A DNA stretch of 64,000 nucleotides. It comes from Kaistia terrae (GTDB lineage: Bacteria > Pseudomonadota > Alphaproteobacteria > Rhizobiales > Kaistiaceae). Positions 51,977 to 61,670 of the stretch are shown one piece after another. The DNA is taken from NCBI RefSeq assembly GCF_026344005.1, contig NZ_JAPKNH010000002.1, positions 186,001 to 250,000 of the forward strand, given 5' to 3'. Numbering within the stretch: the stretch's first letter is position 1; each line of letters opens with the position of its first letter. Position numbers and translations under genes: made by a program. Under the pieces are notes generated by a model that worked only from the letters and a program-made list of their open reading frames with translations, ran no database searches and was not told the origin of the DNA.

Positions 51977-52036
51977 GAGCGCGTAGCGGGATCCGGGGTC
52001 TATTCCTTCACCGGCATTAGGGAGAGCGGGGGGGGC

Positions 52037-53050
52037 TCAGACCGTGTGCTGATCATTCAAAATGACAAAATCCTTGCCCGTCCGGCTGTCGGCGGAGAGC
52101 GGCAAGTCGACCGTCACCAGCACCACGCCCGGCTTCATGCGGGCGCGGATCGCGTCGTTGATGCTGCGATCGGCGCGGATGCGGGTCAGCGTGCTCTGGT
52201 CGGCGCTCTGCGCCGCCACCTTCGGGTCGGTGCTGTAGCCGATCGGCTTCCAGTGCAGCTCCTTGTCGTCGGCGTCGAGATGCGACAGCACGAAGACGTG
52301 GTTGCCGAGCGGCTGAGACGGCTGCAGGATCGTGGCGCCGCCATCGGCGACGATCTCGCCGTCGTCGAGCACGATCACCCGGCTGTCGGCGCCGGAGATC
52401 ATGATCGAGGTCGCCGGCGGCGTATAGGGCGCTTGCGGCGAAGCCGGGATCTGCTTTTCCTTCAGCGTCGAGACCGTGTGGTCAAAATCCTTCTCCGCCT
52501 CGGCCGAGAGCACCATGCCGGGATGGATCACCGTCTCGGGGAAGGTGGCGCTGTCGGCGATGATCACCGGCGTGCCGACATGGGTGACGGTGAACAGATT
52601 GGCCGAGAACGCCATCGGCAGGCGGACGCAGCCATGCGAGGCGGGATAGCCCGGCAATTGCCCGGCATGCAGCGCGATGCCCGACCAGGTCAGCCGGTTC
52701 ATGTTCGGCATCGGCGCTTCGTTATAGGTCGAGGAGTGGTGGTTCTTGTCCTTCTGCAGGATCGTGAACACACCGGTCGGCGTGTCGTGGCCGGGCTTGC
52801 CGGTCGAACAGGTCGAGACGCCGATGCGAATGCCGTTGCGATAGACATAGACCCGCTGGTCGGGCAGCGAGACGACGATCGCCACCGGCCCGTAGGGCGA
52901 ACGCTCGGGGTGCCAGGTGAATTCGCCCGGCTTCAGAGCCGAGACCGGCTCGACCGTGTCGGCAATGGCGAGGCCATGGCTTGGCGCCACGGCCAGCACG
53001 GTGGCCCCCAGCAGCAATCCGCGCCGCGAAAGAACGAATGGTCCGGTCAT
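52037..53050 (-). CDS. Exported L,D-transpeptidase (YkuD domain)
   Basis: 337 aa. Signal sequence with SRRGLLLG suggesting Tat export, mature start near GLAIADT. The YkuD domain is early in the protein (about 55-175), with the catalytic motif SHGCVRLPM containing the active Cys and the His of HAGQLPGYPASHG. The C-terminal half has no motif I can name. It would cross-link peptidoglycan or attach proteins to it in the periplasm. No operon partner; the next gene upstream is 156 nt away. Confidence 0.85.
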   Translation of the reverse strand: MTGPFVLSRRGLLLGATVLAVAPSHGLAIADTVEPVSALKPGEFTWHPERSPYGPVAIVVSLPDQRVYVYRNGIRIGVSTCSTGKPGHDTPTGVFTILQKDKNHHSSTYNEAPMPNMNRLTWSGIALHAGQLPGYPASHGCVRLPMAFSANLFTVTHVGTPVIIADSATFPETVIHPGMVLSAEAEKDFDHTVSTLKEKQIPASPQAPYTPPATSIMISGADSRVIVLDDGEIVADGGATILQPSQPLGNHVFVLSHLDADDKELHWKPIGYSTDPKVAAQSADQSTLTRIRADRSINDAIRARMKPGVVLVTVDLPLSADSRTGKDFVILNDQHTV

Positions 53051-53206
53051 GAGGCTCCCCTTGTCGCAGCGTCGAATCCATCCTTTCGATGCTTACGGTT
53101 GTGGGGCGCAGCGTGCAACAATCATTCGAGCGAATACGCGGCGATCTCTCGCAGAGAGGCCGTCTTGGTCGGGCGCTCTCGCCCGGTCGCTGGCCCTGCG
53201 TGGGGG

Positions 53207-53515
53207 CTATTCGCCGTCGCTGGTCAGGGCCATCACGTCGATGAAATTGCCCTTTTTGTCGAAGCGGCACTGGAAGGCCTTGATGCCTTCGCTGCCCTGG
53301 TCGACGGTCCCCTTGATCGACAGGCTGCCATCCTTGGCTTTGGCGATCTTGCCTGTTTTCACATACATCGGCTTGGTGCCGTATTGGCTCGAGGCCTCGC
53401 CGCGGCAATAGGCCGGCATGTTGCCCCGGCTGACGGCGAAGGCGGGGCTTGCTGACGCGGCGACCAGAGCCAGGGTCACGGCGGCTCCGGCCAGTGTGGC
53501 GATCGTCTGCTGCAT
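53207..53515 (-). CDS. Small exported protein, function unknown
   Basis: 102 aa, GAGGAA before the ATG. Sec signal peptide ending at SPAFA. The mature 74 residues form a likely beta-rich domain with two cysteines (AYCRGE and FQCRF), probably disulfide-bonded, and FDKKGNFIDV. No recognised family. Its position between the L,D-transpeptidase and urea transporter gives no clear clue. Confidence 0.7.
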   Translation of the reverse strand: MQQTIATLAGAAVTLALVAASASPAFAVSRGNMPAYCRGEASSQYGTKPMYVKTGKIAKAKDGSLSIKGTVDQGSEGIKAFQCRFDKKGNFIDVMALTSDGE

Positions 53516-53618
53516 GGCGATTCCTCATCCGCTTGTTGGGAGAACGCCGCGCTTTTCGCGACGTTCCGATGCTAGCTAGATCAACGCTCTGCGAAGGCAA
53601 GAGGAGTTCGGCAGGAGC

Positions 53619-54677
53619 CTACTTCGCGGGGCCGGCCAGGTAGCGCGCGCGGTTGTCTTCCGGGTTTGTCGCCTCGGCCGGCGGCACCGGTACCAGCGCC
53701 TTGAAGCCGTACTGGCCGAGCAGCATCAGCCAGGTGACGAGCACGAAGGTCGAGGTCAGCACCGGCATGCCGATCGGCTTCAGGAAGATGGCGATCGAGG
53801 CCCAGAGCCAGGTCGTCACGACGATGCCGAACAGCGTGTAGACGAAGCTGCGCCAGGTCAGCACCAGGAAGAAACCGCCAAGCGCGATCGCGGTGAGCGC
53901 CGCGTTGTAGCCGAACAGGCCGTCGCGGATCGCGCCTTCCGGGCCGCCGAACACGACGGCGACGAGGGCGGCGCCAGCCGCGCCGATCAGCGCCATGCCG
54001 GCCGAAATGCGCGAGTTCACCGCGATGCCGATGACAATCAAATAGCCGGCGATCCAGTTGTCCTGGAAGAAGATTTGCCCGATCGCGTTGCCGATGCCCA
54101 TGTACCAGGTGGGCAGCGCATAGGCGATCGCCGCGTCATACTGGTCGGGTGAGACGGGCTTCGCCAGCGGGCCGGCCTCGATCGCCGCGAACTTCAGCAC
54201 AGCGAACAGGAACAGCCAGCCGATCAGCACGAAGGGCGAGGTCAGCGCCGCCACCTTGTGGGGCCCCAGCAGTGTCGCGATCGTCGAGAAGGCGATGGTG
54301 GTCATTGCCGCCGCGAAGACGATGTAGATCGTCATGTGGAAGGACGGCACCGCGCCGGTGCGAAAATCGGCGCTGGTAAAGGCGACCAGCGCCAGCCCGA
54401 CCAGCGCGCCATTGAAGCCGAACAGGCCGTCGCGGATGAGGCCCTTGTCGGCCTTGAGCAGGATGGCCGTGGCCGTGGCGACGACGACGCCGAGCACGCA
54501 GATCGTGCCATAGATCCACGAGTTGAAGAACAGCGCCAGGAGGATGATCAGGCCCGAGAGCGGGTTGTTCTGGAACACCACCTGGCCGATGCCGCGCAGG
54601 CTCCAGTCGACGAAGCCGAGGGTGGCATGGTCGCGAAACCGGTCCTGGAACGGAAATTCTGTCTGAGTCTGGGTCAC
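53619..54677 (-). CDS. Urea transporter (UT family)
   Basis: 352 aa integral membrane protein. The UT family two-fold repeat is visible: GLIRDGLFGFNGALVGLAL in the first half and GAIRDGLFGYNAALTAIALGG in the second, lining the urea pore. A GTG start has GGGGGAG upstream. It lies downstream of the ureDABC operon on the same strand, separated by a terminator and repeats, and supplies urea to urease. Confidence 0.9.
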   Translation of the reverse strand: MTQTQTEFPFQDRFRDHATLGFVDWSLRGIGQVVFQNNPLSGLIILLALFFNSWIYGTICVLGVVVATATAILLKADKGLIRDGLFGFNGALVGLALVAFTSADFRTGAVPSFHMTIYIVFAAAMTTIAFSTIATLLGPHKVAALTSPFVLIGWLFLFAVLKFAAIEAGPLAKPVSPDQYDAAIAYALPTWYMGIGNAIGQIFFQDNWIAGYLIVIGIAVNSRISAGMALIGAAGAALVAVVFGGPEGAIRDGLFGYNAALTAIALGGFFLVLTWRSFVYTLFGIVVTTWLWASIAIFLKPIGMPVLTSTFVLVTWLMLLGQYGFKALVPVPPAEATNPEDNRARYLAGPAK

Positions 54678-54730
54678 AACTTTCTCCCCCTGGAGCCGAA
54701 TAAATCTGTTTTGAAACGCCTAGGCCGTTG

Positions 54731-54751
54731 TTCACCTCTCCCTGAGGGAGA
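54731..54751. repeat. Family-1 palindromic repeat, truncated
   Basis: TTCACCTCTCCCTGAGGGAGA: the right arm stops after AGGGAGA, apparently interrupted. Confidence 0.55.
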
Positions 54752-54782
54752 TCCTTGCGCAATGCTTGTCCAGATCCCCGGC

Positions 54783-54919
54783 CATCATCCTGAGGTGCCC
54801 GGCAAAGCCGGGCCTCGAAGGAGGGTCCAGAGAGCACCGCCCGCGTTTGGCTGCGAATGGCAGCGTTTCGCTGGATCGCCCTTCGAGGCTTCGCTGACGC
54901 GAAGCACCTCAGGATCATG
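54783..54919. repeat. Family-2 long inverted repeat
   Basis: Left CATCATCCTGAGGTGCCCGG and right CGAAGCACCTCAGGATCATGG ends enclose GAAGGAGGGTC and small hairpins, as in the copies at 27374-27546 and 59989-60096. Confidence 0.7.
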
Positions 54920-55014
54920 GCGGAGCTGGCAGCGGAGTGACGAAAATCAAGTTCCGCAAACGTCTCCCAAGAGAGGCGAGGGGCAATTTTCCACCAACTC
55001 GGAGACTGCCCCCT

Positions 55015-55054
55015 GAAAAGAAAAACCCCACCGGACGTATCCGGTCCGATGGGG
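55015..55054 (-). terminator. Rho-independent terminator of the urease operon
   Basis: Stem CCCCA-CGGAC / GTCCG-TGGGG (55026-55054) with the - strand tail TTTTTCTTTTC (55015-55025), 25 nt beyond the ureC stop. Confidence 0.8.
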
Positions 55055-55079
55055 CTTGTGTCTGTCGCTTGCCGTTCTG

Positions 55080-56783
55080 TCAGAACAGGAAGTAGCGCTG
55101 CGTCATCGGCAGGGTTTCCGCCGGTTCGCAGGTGATCAGTTCGCCGTCGATGCGCACCTGGTAGTTCTGCGGGTCGACTTCGATCTTCGGCGTCAGCGAA
55201 TTGTGGATCATGTCCTTCTTGCGGACACCGCGCGTGCCCTTGACGGCCACCAGCTGCTTCTGCAGCTGCAGCTTCTCGCCGATATTGTCGTCGAGGGCCG
55301 CCTGCGACACGAAGGTGACGCCGGTCTTGCCGCGGGCGCGGCCGAGAACGGCGTACATCGGGCGGTAATGCACCGGCTGCGGCGTCGAGATCGAAGCGTT
55401 CGGATCACCCATCGGCGCGGTGGCGATCATGCCGCCGAGCAGAACGAGCGACGGCTTGACGCCGAAGAAGGCCGACTTCCACAGCACCAGATCGGCGCGC
55501 TTGCCGACCTCGATCGAGCCGATCTCATGGGCAAAGCCATGGGTGATGGCCGGGTTGATCGTGTATTTGGCGACATAACGCTTGCAGCGGAAATTGTCGT
55601 TGCGCTCGCTGTCTTCCGGCAGCGGGCCACGCTGCACCTTCATCTTGTGCGCCGTCTGCCAGCAGCGAAGCGTCGTCTCGCCGATGCGGCCCATCGCCTG
55701 CGAATCCGACGACATCATCGAGAACGCGCCGAGATCGTGCAGGATGTCCTCGGCCGCGATCGTTTCCTTGCGGATACGGGATTCGGCGAAGGCGACGTCC
55801 TCGGGAATCTGCGGGCTGAGATGGTGGCAGACCATGAGCATGTCGAGATGCTCGTCGATCGTGTTGACCGTGTAGGGCCGCGTCGGATTGGTGGAGGAGG
55901 GCAGGATGTTTTCCTGGCCTGCCGCCGTGATGATGTCGGGCGCGTGGCCGCCACCGGCGCCTTCCGTGTGGAAGGAGTGGATGGCGCGACCCTTCATCGC
56001 CGCGAACGTGTCGGCGACGAAGCCGCTCTCGTTCAGCGTGTCCGAATGCAGCGCGACCTGGATGTCCATCTCGTCGGCAACCGTCAGGCAGTTGTCGATC
56101 GCGGCAGGCGTGGTGCCCCAGTCTTCATGCAGCTTCAGGCCGATGACACCGGCGCGGATCTGTTCGCGCAGCGGTTCGGGGAGCGAGGCGTTGCCCTTGC
56201 CGAGCAGGCCGACATTGATCGGCAGCTCCTCGATCGCCTCAAGCATCCGGTGGATGTACCACGGACCCGGCGTGACGGTGGTGGCGAGCGTGCCGACCGA
56301 AGGGCCGGTGCCGCCGCCGACAAGCGTCGTCGTTCCGCTGGTCAGCGCTTCCTCGGCCTGCTGCGGCGCGATGAAGTGAATGTGCGTGTCGATGCCGCCG
56401 GCGGTCAGGATCTTGCCTTCGCCGGCGATGACGTCGGTACCGGGGCCGATGATGATATCGACGCCGGGCTGGATGTCGGGATTGCCCGATTTTCCGATGC
56501 CGGAGATGCGGCCGTCCTTGACGCCGACATCGGCTTTGATGATGCCCCAGTGATCGAGAATGATCACATTGGTGATCACCAGGTCGGCGACCTCGGCCGC
56601 CAGGCGCTGGCTCTGGCCCATGCCGTCGCGGATGACCTTGCCGCCGCCGAAGGTGACTTCGTCACCATAGACGGTGCGGTCTTCCTCGATCTCGATCACC
56701 AGTTCGGTGTCGGCCAGCCGGACCCTGTCGCCCTTGGTGGGGCCGTAGAGCGAGGCGTAGTTTTCGCGTGTGATGCTCGCCAT
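55080..56783 (-). CDS. ureC: Urease alpha subunit UreC
   Basis: 567 aa, full length. Active-site residues are intact: His134 and His136 (DTHIHF), carbamylated Lys217 (GLKLHEDWG), His246 and His272, and the mobile-flap Cys319-His320 (MVCHHLSP). With UreA and UreB it hydrolyses urea to ammonia and carbamate in the cytoplasm using two nickel ions. It starts 1 nt after ureB ends, and a terminator follows. Confidence 0.97.
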   Translation of the reverse strand: MASITRENYASLYGPTKGDRVRLADTELVIEIEEDRTVYGDEVTFGGGKVIRDGMGQSQRLAAEVADLVITNVIILDHWGIIKADVGVKDGRISGIGKSGNPDIQPGVDIIIGPGTDVIAGEGKILTAGGIDTHIHFIAPQQAEEALTSGTTTLVGGGTGPSVGTLATTVTPGPWYIHRMLEAIEELPINVGLLGKGNASLPEPLREQIRAGVIGLKLHEDWGTTPAAIDNCLTVADEMDIQVALHSDTLNESGFVADTFAAMKGRAIHSFHTEGAGGGHAPDIITAAGQENILPSSTNPTRPYTVNTIDEHLDMLMVCHHLSPQIPEDVAFAESRIRKETIAAEDILHDLGAFSMMSSDSQAMGRIGETTLRCWQTAHKMKVQRGPLPEDSERNDNFRCKRYVAKYTINPAITHGFAHEIGSIEVGKRADLVLWKSAFFGVKPSLVLLGGMIATAPMGDPNASISTPQPVHYRPMYAVLGRARGKTGVTFVSQAALDDNIGEKLQLQKQLVAVKGTRGVRKKDMIHNSLTPKIEVDPQNYQVRIDGELITCEPAETLPMTQRYFLF

Positions 56784-56784
56784 A

Positions 56785-57096
56785 TCAGACCTCCAGCTTT
56801 CCCATGACCTTGGCGTTGAAGCCGTAGACTTCGCGGTCGCCGGCGAGCGCTACCAGCTCGACGGTGCGCTCCTGCCCCGGCTCAAAGCGGACGGCGGTGC
56901 CGGCCGGAATGTTGAGGCGGAAGCCCTTGGCCTTGGCGCGGTCGAAGAGGAGCGCCGTGTTGGTTTCGTAGAAGTGATAGTGCGAACCGATTTGGATCGG
57001 CCGGTCGCCCGAATTGGCAACGTCGATCGAGATCTTTTCGCGGCCGACATTGAGCTCAACGTTGCCGTCTTCGAGGAAATATTCGCCTGGGATCAT
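56785..57096 (-). CDS. ureB: Urease beta subunit UreB
   Basis: 103 aa, typical length. Begins [11 protein letters not shown] and has the conserved [15 protein letters not shown] and [18 protein letters not shown]. Structural subunit of urease. Its start is 9 nt downstream of the ureA stop. Confidence 0.96.
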   Translation of the reverse strand: MIPGEYFLEDGNVELNVGREKISIDVANSGDRPIQIGSHYHFYETNTALLFDRAKAKGFRLNIPAGTAVRFEPGQERTVELVALAGDREVYGFNAKVMGKLEV

Positions 57097-57105
57097 GACG
57101 CGCCC

Positions 57106-57408
57106 CTACGGTATGGGATTGTGGACGGTGACCAGCTTGGTCCCATCGGGGAAGGTCGCTTCGACCTGGATGTCGTGGATCATTTCGGGCACGCCCTCCA
57201 TGACCTGGTCGCGGGTCAGAAGCGTCGCGCCATAGGACATCAGATCGGCGACCGTGCGACCGTCGCGCGCGCCTTCCAGGATCGCCGCGGAAATGTAGGC
57301 GATCACCTCGGGATAGTTCAGCTTGACACCACGGGCCAGGCGGCGCTCGGCCACCAATCCAGCGGTGAAGAGCAGAAGCTTGTCTTTCTCGCGTGGTAGA
57401 AGTTCCAT
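57106..57408 (-). CDS. ureA: Urease gamma subunit UreA
   Basis: 100 aa. Begins [27 protein letters not shown] and includes [11 protein letters not shown]-like [15 protein letters not shown] and [18 protein letters not shown]. Structural subunit of urease, co-transcribed with ureD, which ends 24 nt upstream. Confidence 0.96.
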   Translation of the reverse strand: MELLPREKDKLLLFTAGLVAERRLARGVKLNYPEVIAYISAAILEGARDGRTVADLMSYGATLLTRDQVMEGVPEMIHDIQVEATFPDGTKLVTVHNPIP

Positions 57409-57432
57409 GGGCGATCCCCGCTCGTGTCGTGT

Positions 57433-58329
57433 TTACGTGTTCCAGATGCGCGGCGCGTTGGCGGCCTTGCCCTGGCATGACGTCCTGAGCGCATCCCACG
57501 CCCGGACGAAGAGTGACTTGCCTTCCGAAACCCTGGGGCCGAGATAGCGGCAGACGACCCCGTGCTCGAGCTGGCTGACGGTGAACACGCCATCCGCCCG
57601 GTTGCCCACGGCTTCGCGCACCCGCTCCGCCGCGTCCTCGGCCGTCGGGCCGACATAGACCATGGTGCCCCAGGTGGGTTGGCCCGCCAGCGCATAGGGC
57701 GCTTCGGCGAGCGTGGAACCGCCCGGAAGCCGCACGCGCTCGAACCAGATCGGCTTGCCGTCGCGAACAATCTCGATGCGCTGGCGCAATGTGCCGGTCT
57801 CGAAGCGTTCACCGGCGGCCGGCCGGCCGAGGCAGATGAAATCCCAGCCGACATAGGTGGCGCCGGCTTCGAGCGTCACGCGCGTGTCGATGCTCGCATC
57901 GGCGCCGTCGAAGACGATGGTTTCCTGCGGCAGGTATTCGCAGACCGCGTTGGCGCCGACGTCGATGCTGGTGGATTGCGTGCTGCGGCCATGCTCGCTG
58001 CGATAGAATTTGGTGGCGCCCGGCGTCGTCAGCACGGCGCGGGCATCGGCGGCCACGTGAAAGCGCAGGTCGAGTTGATCGCCGCCGGCGACGCCGCCCG
58101 GCGGATGCAGCAGATAGACGTGGCAGGTGCCGTCTTTTTCCGGATGGAACGGCTTCTGGACGACGAGGGGGCCGAGATGGCGGCGGCGCATCAGGCGCGT
58201 CTTGCCGGCATTGACAGCGAACCAGAGTTCCAGTTCCGCAAGCCATGTGCTCGGCTGCGCCGCATAGTGGGCGCGCGCCGTCGAAACGGCGTCTGGAGAA
58301 GCACCTTCGGCTAGCAAGAGCGGCTTCAC
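57433..58329 (-). CDS. ureD: Urease accessory protein UreD
   Basis: About 298 aa from the GTG at 58329, which has GAGG 5 nt upstream; the frame is open to a TTG at 58428 without a good site. UreD motifs: RRRHLGPLVVQKPFHPE, HPPGGVAGGDQL, TTPGATKFYRS, YLPQETIVFDGA and the C-terminal CRYLGPRV. It scaffolds nickel loading with UreF and UreG. First gene of ureDABC, divergent from ureEG. Confidence 0.92.
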   Translation of the reverse strand: MKPLLLAEGASPDAVSTARAHYAAQPSTWLAELELWFAVNAGKTRLMRRRHLGPLVVQKPFHPEKDGTCHVYLLHPPGGVAGGDQLDLRFHVAADARAVLTTPGATKFYRSEHGRSTQSTSIDVGANAVCEYLPQETIVFDGADASIDTRVTLEAGATYVGWDFICLGRPAAGERFETGTLRQRIEIVRDGKPIWFERVRLPGGSTLAEAPYALAGQPTWGTMVYVGPTAEDAAERVREAVGNRADGVFTVSQLEHGVVCRYLGPRVSEGKSLFVRAWDALRTSCQGKAANAPRIWNT

Positions 58330-58653
58330 TCTGTCCTCATTCTCCGGAGCCCAATGGCATGACGCAGCGTAATCTTCCGCGGTTGCATCGAAGGCTATCA
58401 CACGGAGACGCCCATACGGCAATCGCAAACTTTCAATTGTTTGCTCAAAGACTTGTCAGCCATGCTCAGGATCCCGGCGCTGTTCGCGGCGTTCCGAAAA
58501 TCGAAGCCCGGCCTTTCAGGGCGGTTTGAAAAGATGCAAACTGAGCGCTAACGCGTTCGCGCCTCGCCATGGCGGGTATACGTCGTGCGAGAGCTTCCGC
58601 GGAACCGGCCAGGCGGTCTTCGGCCGGTCTAGATTTTTGAATTGGGGAACGCA
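58330..58653. other. Divergent ureD/ureE promoter region
   Basis: About 320 nt between divergent urease operons. No gene. An AT-rich patch lies at about 58425-58455 (TTTCAATTGTTTGC). I find no convincing sigma-54 or NikR site. Promoters for both sides must be here. Confidence 0.45.
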
Positions 58654-59286
58654 ATGTTGAAGGCCATCGCTGTCACGCGGGCGTCGGATATCGCCGCCGA
58701 GGGACAGGAGCCGGTTTCCGGCCGCGCCGTGCTGCAGCATGACGAACGCCATCTGCGTCGTCGCCTGATCGAGCTGGTCGATGGCCGCAAGGTGATGGTC
58801 GATCTGCCGGAGACCGTGGTGCTGGACGCCGGCGACAGGCTGGTTCTCAGCGATGGCGGTCGCGTCGAGATCGCCGCTGCCTATGAGCCGCTCTACGAGA
58901 TTTTTGGGCAGGACCCGGTGCATCTGTCGCAACTGGCCTGGCACATCGGCAATCGCCATCTGGCCGCCGCGATCGAGCCGACCCGCATCCTCATCCTGCG
59001 CGACCACGTCATCAAGGCGATGCTGGAAGGGCTCGGCGCCCGGGTCAAGGAGATCGTCGCCCAGTTCAATCCGGTGCGTGGCGCCTATTCCGGCCATGGC
59101 GACCCTTCGCACGGCCAAGATCACGGCAGCCATTCGCATGCGGCGCATGGTGCTAGTCATGGCGAGCACAGCCACGCGCATGGGGATCACAGCCATAGCC
59201 ATGCCCATGGCGACAAGCATCACAGCCATGACCATGACCACGATCACGGCCATGACCATGGCCCCGGCGAGCACCGCCACGGCTGA
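58654..59286 (+). CDS. ureE: Urease accessory protein UreE with His-rich tail
   Basis: 210 aa from the ATG at 58654, GGGGA 6 nt upstream. N-terminal peptide-binding domain ([20 protein letters not shown]) and metal domain with [11 protein letters not shown], ending at about 145. The last 60 residues are a histidine/aspartate-rich tail ([18 protein letters not shown] and more). It stores nickel and passes it to UreG. Confidence 0.93.
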   Translation: MLKAIAVTRASDIAAEGQEPVSGRAVLQHDERHLRRRLIELVDGRKVMVDLPETVVLDAGDRLVLSDGGRVEIAAAYEPLYEIFGQDPVHLSQLAWHIGNRHLAAAIEPTRILILRDHVIKAMLEGLGARVKEIVAQFNPVRGAYSGHGDPSHGQDHGSHSHAAHGASHGEHSHAHGDHSHSHAHGDKHHSHDHDHDHGHDHGPGEHRHG

Positions 59287-59334
59287 GCCCGGCAAGCCGC
59301 CCGTCCGATCCAGAAACACGAGGCCAGAACGCTC

Positions 59335-59970
59335 ATGACATCGAAAAACGGACCCCTTCGGGTCGGCATTGGCGGCCCCGTCGGATCGGGCAAGACGATG
59401 CTGACGGAGAAGCTTTGCAAGGCGATGCGCGAGGAATTCTCCATCGCCGTCATCACCAACGACATCTACACCAAGGAAGACGCGATGATCCTGGCGCGCC
59501 GTCAGGCGTTGTCCGAGGACCGGATCATGGGCGTCGAGACGGGCGGTTGCCCGCATACGGCGATCCGCGAGGATGCCTCGATCAATCTGCAGGCGATCGC
59601 GGAAATGAACCGCAAAATTCCCGATCTCGACATCGTCTTCATCGAATCCGGTGGTGACAATCTGGCGGCGACATTCTCGCCCGATCTCGCCGATCTGACG
59701 CTGTATGTCATCTCCGTTTGCCAGGGCGAGGAAATCCCCCGCAAGGGCGGCCCCGGCATCACCCGCTCCGATTTCCTCGTCATCAACAAGAGCGACCTCG
59801 CGCCTTACGTGAATGTCGATCTCGACGTGATGGCGGTCGACGCCAAGCGGATGCGCGGCTCACGGCCCTTCGGCTTCACCGACCTCTCGCGCGGCAAGGG
59901 CCTCGACAGCGTCATCGACTTCATCGTCGAGAATGGCGGCCTGCGGGTCGACGCGCGCAAGAGCGCGTGA
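59335..59970 (+). CDS. ureG: Urease accessory GTPase UreG
   Basis: 211 aa SIMIBI GTPase. P-loop GGPVGSGKT, the metal motif [18 protein letters not shown] with its invariant Cys-Pro-His, the switch [17 protein letters not shown] and the base-recognition NKSD. It hydrolyses GTP to insert nickel into urease with UreDF. Follows ureE by 48 nt. Confidence 0.96.
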   Translation: MTSKNGPLRVGIGGPVGSGKTMLTEKLCKAMREEFSIAVITNDIYTKEDAMILARRQALSEDRIMGVETGGCPHTAIREDASINLQAIAEMNRKIPDLDIVFIESGGDNLAATFSPDLADLTLYVISVCQGEEIPRKGGPGITRSDFLVINKSDLAPYVNVDLDVMAVDAKRMRGSRPFGFTDLSRGKGLDSVIDFIVENGGLRVDARKSA

Positions 59971-59988
59971 GGCAATCACCTGGCCCAA

Positions 59989-60096
59989 TCATCATCCTGA
60001 GGTGCCCGGCGCAGCCGGGCCTCGAAGGAGGGTCCAGGGAGCACCTGCTGGATCCTCCTTCGAGGCTTCGCTGACGCGAAGCACCTCAGGATGATG
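59989..60096. repeat. Family-2 long inverted repeat, most compact copy
   Basis: CATCATCCTGAGGTGCCCGG... inverted as ...CACCTCAGGATGATG, with internal hairpins GCCCGGCGCAGCCGGGC and CTTCGCTGACGCGAAG and the paired GAAGGAGGGTCCA/GGATCCTCCTTC. It would fold as a cruciform directly after ureG. Confidence 0.75.
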
Positions 60097-60143
60097 GCTG
60101 GGGCCGGTGGATGGAATTGAATCGCGAGCCCGGGTCCCTCGGT

Positions 60144-60255
60144 CGTCATCCCGGCGGAGGCCGGGATCCAGACACACCGGCTTGGACGAATAGGTCTCGG
60201 AATCAGCCAGTATTACCCTGGCCGGTGTTTATGGGCCCCGGCCTTCGCCGGGGCG
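60144..60255. repeat. Family-3 related inverted repeat
   Basis: CGTCATCCCGGCGGAGGCCGGGATCCAG at the left and CCCCGGCCTTCGCCGGGGCGAC at the right. Shares the CGTCATCCCGG end with copies at 51871 and 61557. Confidence 0.5.
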
Positions 60256-60409
60256 ACGAGCTGTTCCCGCCGCGATCTGTCTGGCCATCTTTGCCGCAAT
60301 GAAAAGCGACGCCTCAGCGAGAGGCCAACAGCCCGATTCCACCACGCAAAATCTTGCTCTATAGACCGCAGGGCACGTCGATTCAGTCGGCGCGCGGCCG
60401 TGCGGTTTT

Positions 60410-61531
60410 ATGGACTCGAGTGCTCTCATGGATGAAGTCGAATGCGTTGTCGTCGGCGCGGGTGTCGTCGGGCTGGCGGTTGCGCGGGCCCTTGGGCTTG
60501 CCGGCCGCGAAGTTCTGGTGATCGAAGCCGAGGACGCGATCGGCACCCAGACATCGTCGCGCAACAGCGAAGTCATCCATGCTGGCATTTATTACGCGCC
60601 GGGCAGCCTGATGGCGCAGTTCTGCGTCGCCGGCAAGCTGGCGCTCTATGACTATTGCGCCGAGCGCGGCGTGCCGCATGCCAATTGCGGCAAGCTGATC
60701 GTCGCCGCCGATGCGGTCGAACGCAGCCGGCTGGGCGAAATCGCCCAAAAGGCCGCCGCCAACGGTGTTCACGACATGCGCGAACTGAGCGCTGCCGAGG
60801 CGCTCGCGCTTGAACCCAACCTTGCCTGCACCGGAGCGCTGCTGTCGCCCTCGACCGGCATCATCGACAGCCACGCCTACATGCTGGCGTTGCAGGGCGA
60901 TGTCGAGGCTTCGGGTGGCATGGTGGTGTTTTCGAGCCCGCTGCTGGCGGCACAGCCGGATGGCGACGGCTTCGTGCTGTCGATCGGCGGCGCCGAGCCG
61001 ATGCAGCTTCGCACGAGGTTGCTGATCAATTCAGCCGGACTGTTCGCGTCGGCCGTGGCGCGAACAATCGAAGGCCTCGATCCCTCGCATATCCCGACCG
61101 AGTATTATGCCAAGGGCAGCTACTTCACCCTGTCGGGCCGTTCGCCGTTTTCGCATCTGATCTATCCGGTGCCGGTTCCTGGCGGCCTCGGCACGCATCT
61201 GACCCTCGACATGGGAGGCCAGGCGCGCTTCGGCCCGGATGTCGAATGGATCGGCGCCATCAATTACGACGTCGACGCGGCGCGCATCCCGCTCTTCGTC
61301 GAGGCGGTGAAGCGTTATTGGCCCGAAGTCAGCGCCGACCGCCTGCAGCCGGGCTATGCCGGCATCCGCCCGAAGATCGTGCCGAAGGGCGCGCCGGGTC
61401 AGGATTTCGTCGTCCAGGACGCGTCGGTCCATGGCATTGGCGGATTGATCAACCTGTTCGGCATCGAATCCCCCGGCCTGACCGCCTCGCTGGCGCTGGC
61501 CGAGCATGTGGCGGCGGTAGCGGGGCGCTGA
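60410..61531 (+). CDS. FAD-dependent oxidoreductase, L-2-hydroxyglutarate oxidase (LhgO)-like
   Basis: 373 aa DAO-fold flavoprotein; an ATG at 60428 is an alternative start. FAD loop [16 protein letters not shown], family motif [16 protein letters not shown] typical of L-2-hydroxyglutarate dehydrogenases, and C-terminal [17 protein letters not shown]. It would oxidise a 2-hydroxy acid in the cytoplasm or at the membrane, passing electrons to oxygen or quinones. Not obviously linked to urease; the following genes are SDR dehydrogenases on the other strand. Confidence 0.8.
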   Translation: MDSSALMDEVECVVVGAGVVGLAVARALGLAGREVLVIEAEDAIGTQTSSRNSEVIHAGIYYAPGSLMAQFCVAGKLALYDYCAERGVPHANCGKLIVAADAVERSRLGEIAQKAAANGVHDMRELSAAEALALEPNLACTGALLSPSTGIIDSHAYMLALQGDVEASGGMVVFSSPLLAAQPDGDGFVLSIGGAEPMQLRTRLLINSAGLFASAVARTIEGLDPSHIPTEYYAKGSYFTLSGRSPFSHLIYPVPVPGGLGTHLTLDMGGQARFGPDVEWIGAINYDVDAARIPLFVEAVKRYWPEVSADRLQPGYAGIRPKIVPKGAPGQDFVVQDASVHGIGGLINLFGIESPGLTASLALAEHVAAVAGR

Positions 61532-61556
61532 CACAATCGGCGGTCACAACCTCCGG

Positions 61557-61650
61557 CGTCATCCTCGCGAAAGCGAGGATCCATTCAGCCGCCTTCCGCT
61601 GGCGGCTGAATGGATCCCGGGTCTCGCTGCGCTCGCCCGGGATGACGGCG
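61557..61650. repeat. Family-3 inverted repeat
   Basis: CGTCATCCTCGCGAAAGCGAGGATCC at the left and CCGGGATGACGGCG at the right, around an inner perfect palindrome CATTCAGCCGCC...GGCGGCTGAATGG. Fills the gap between convergent genes. Confidence 0.7.
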
Positions 61651-61670
61651 AGTATGAGGCTAGTGTTTGA

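Larger units (their letters stand above)
51800..52036. other. Convergent intergenic region with two repeat elements
   Basis: No gene. It holds a perfect family-1 palindrome (51802-51828) and a family-3 inverted element (51871-51976). Together they may terminate both the antiporter-ureF transcript and the L,D-transpeptidase transcript. Confidence 0.5.
54678..55079. other. Intergenic region between urease and urea transporter genes
   Basis: About 400 nt, no gene. Contains a truncated family-1 palindrome (54731-54751), a family-2 element (54783-54919) and, next to ureC, a rho-independent terminator (55015-55054). The urea transporter therefore needs its own promoter in this stretch, but none is obvious. 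Confidence 0.5.
59971..60409. other. Intergenic region with family-2 and family-3 repeats
   Basis: About 440 nt with no supported gene. Its first half is the compact family-2 element (59989-60096), then family-3-type sequence (60144-60255). The rest shows no clear signal. Confidence 0.45.

Noticed and set aside
58330-58653. NikR or sigma-54 sites between ureD and ureE
   Set aside because: No GTATGA/TCATAC pair and no GG-N10-GC element at a useful position was found.
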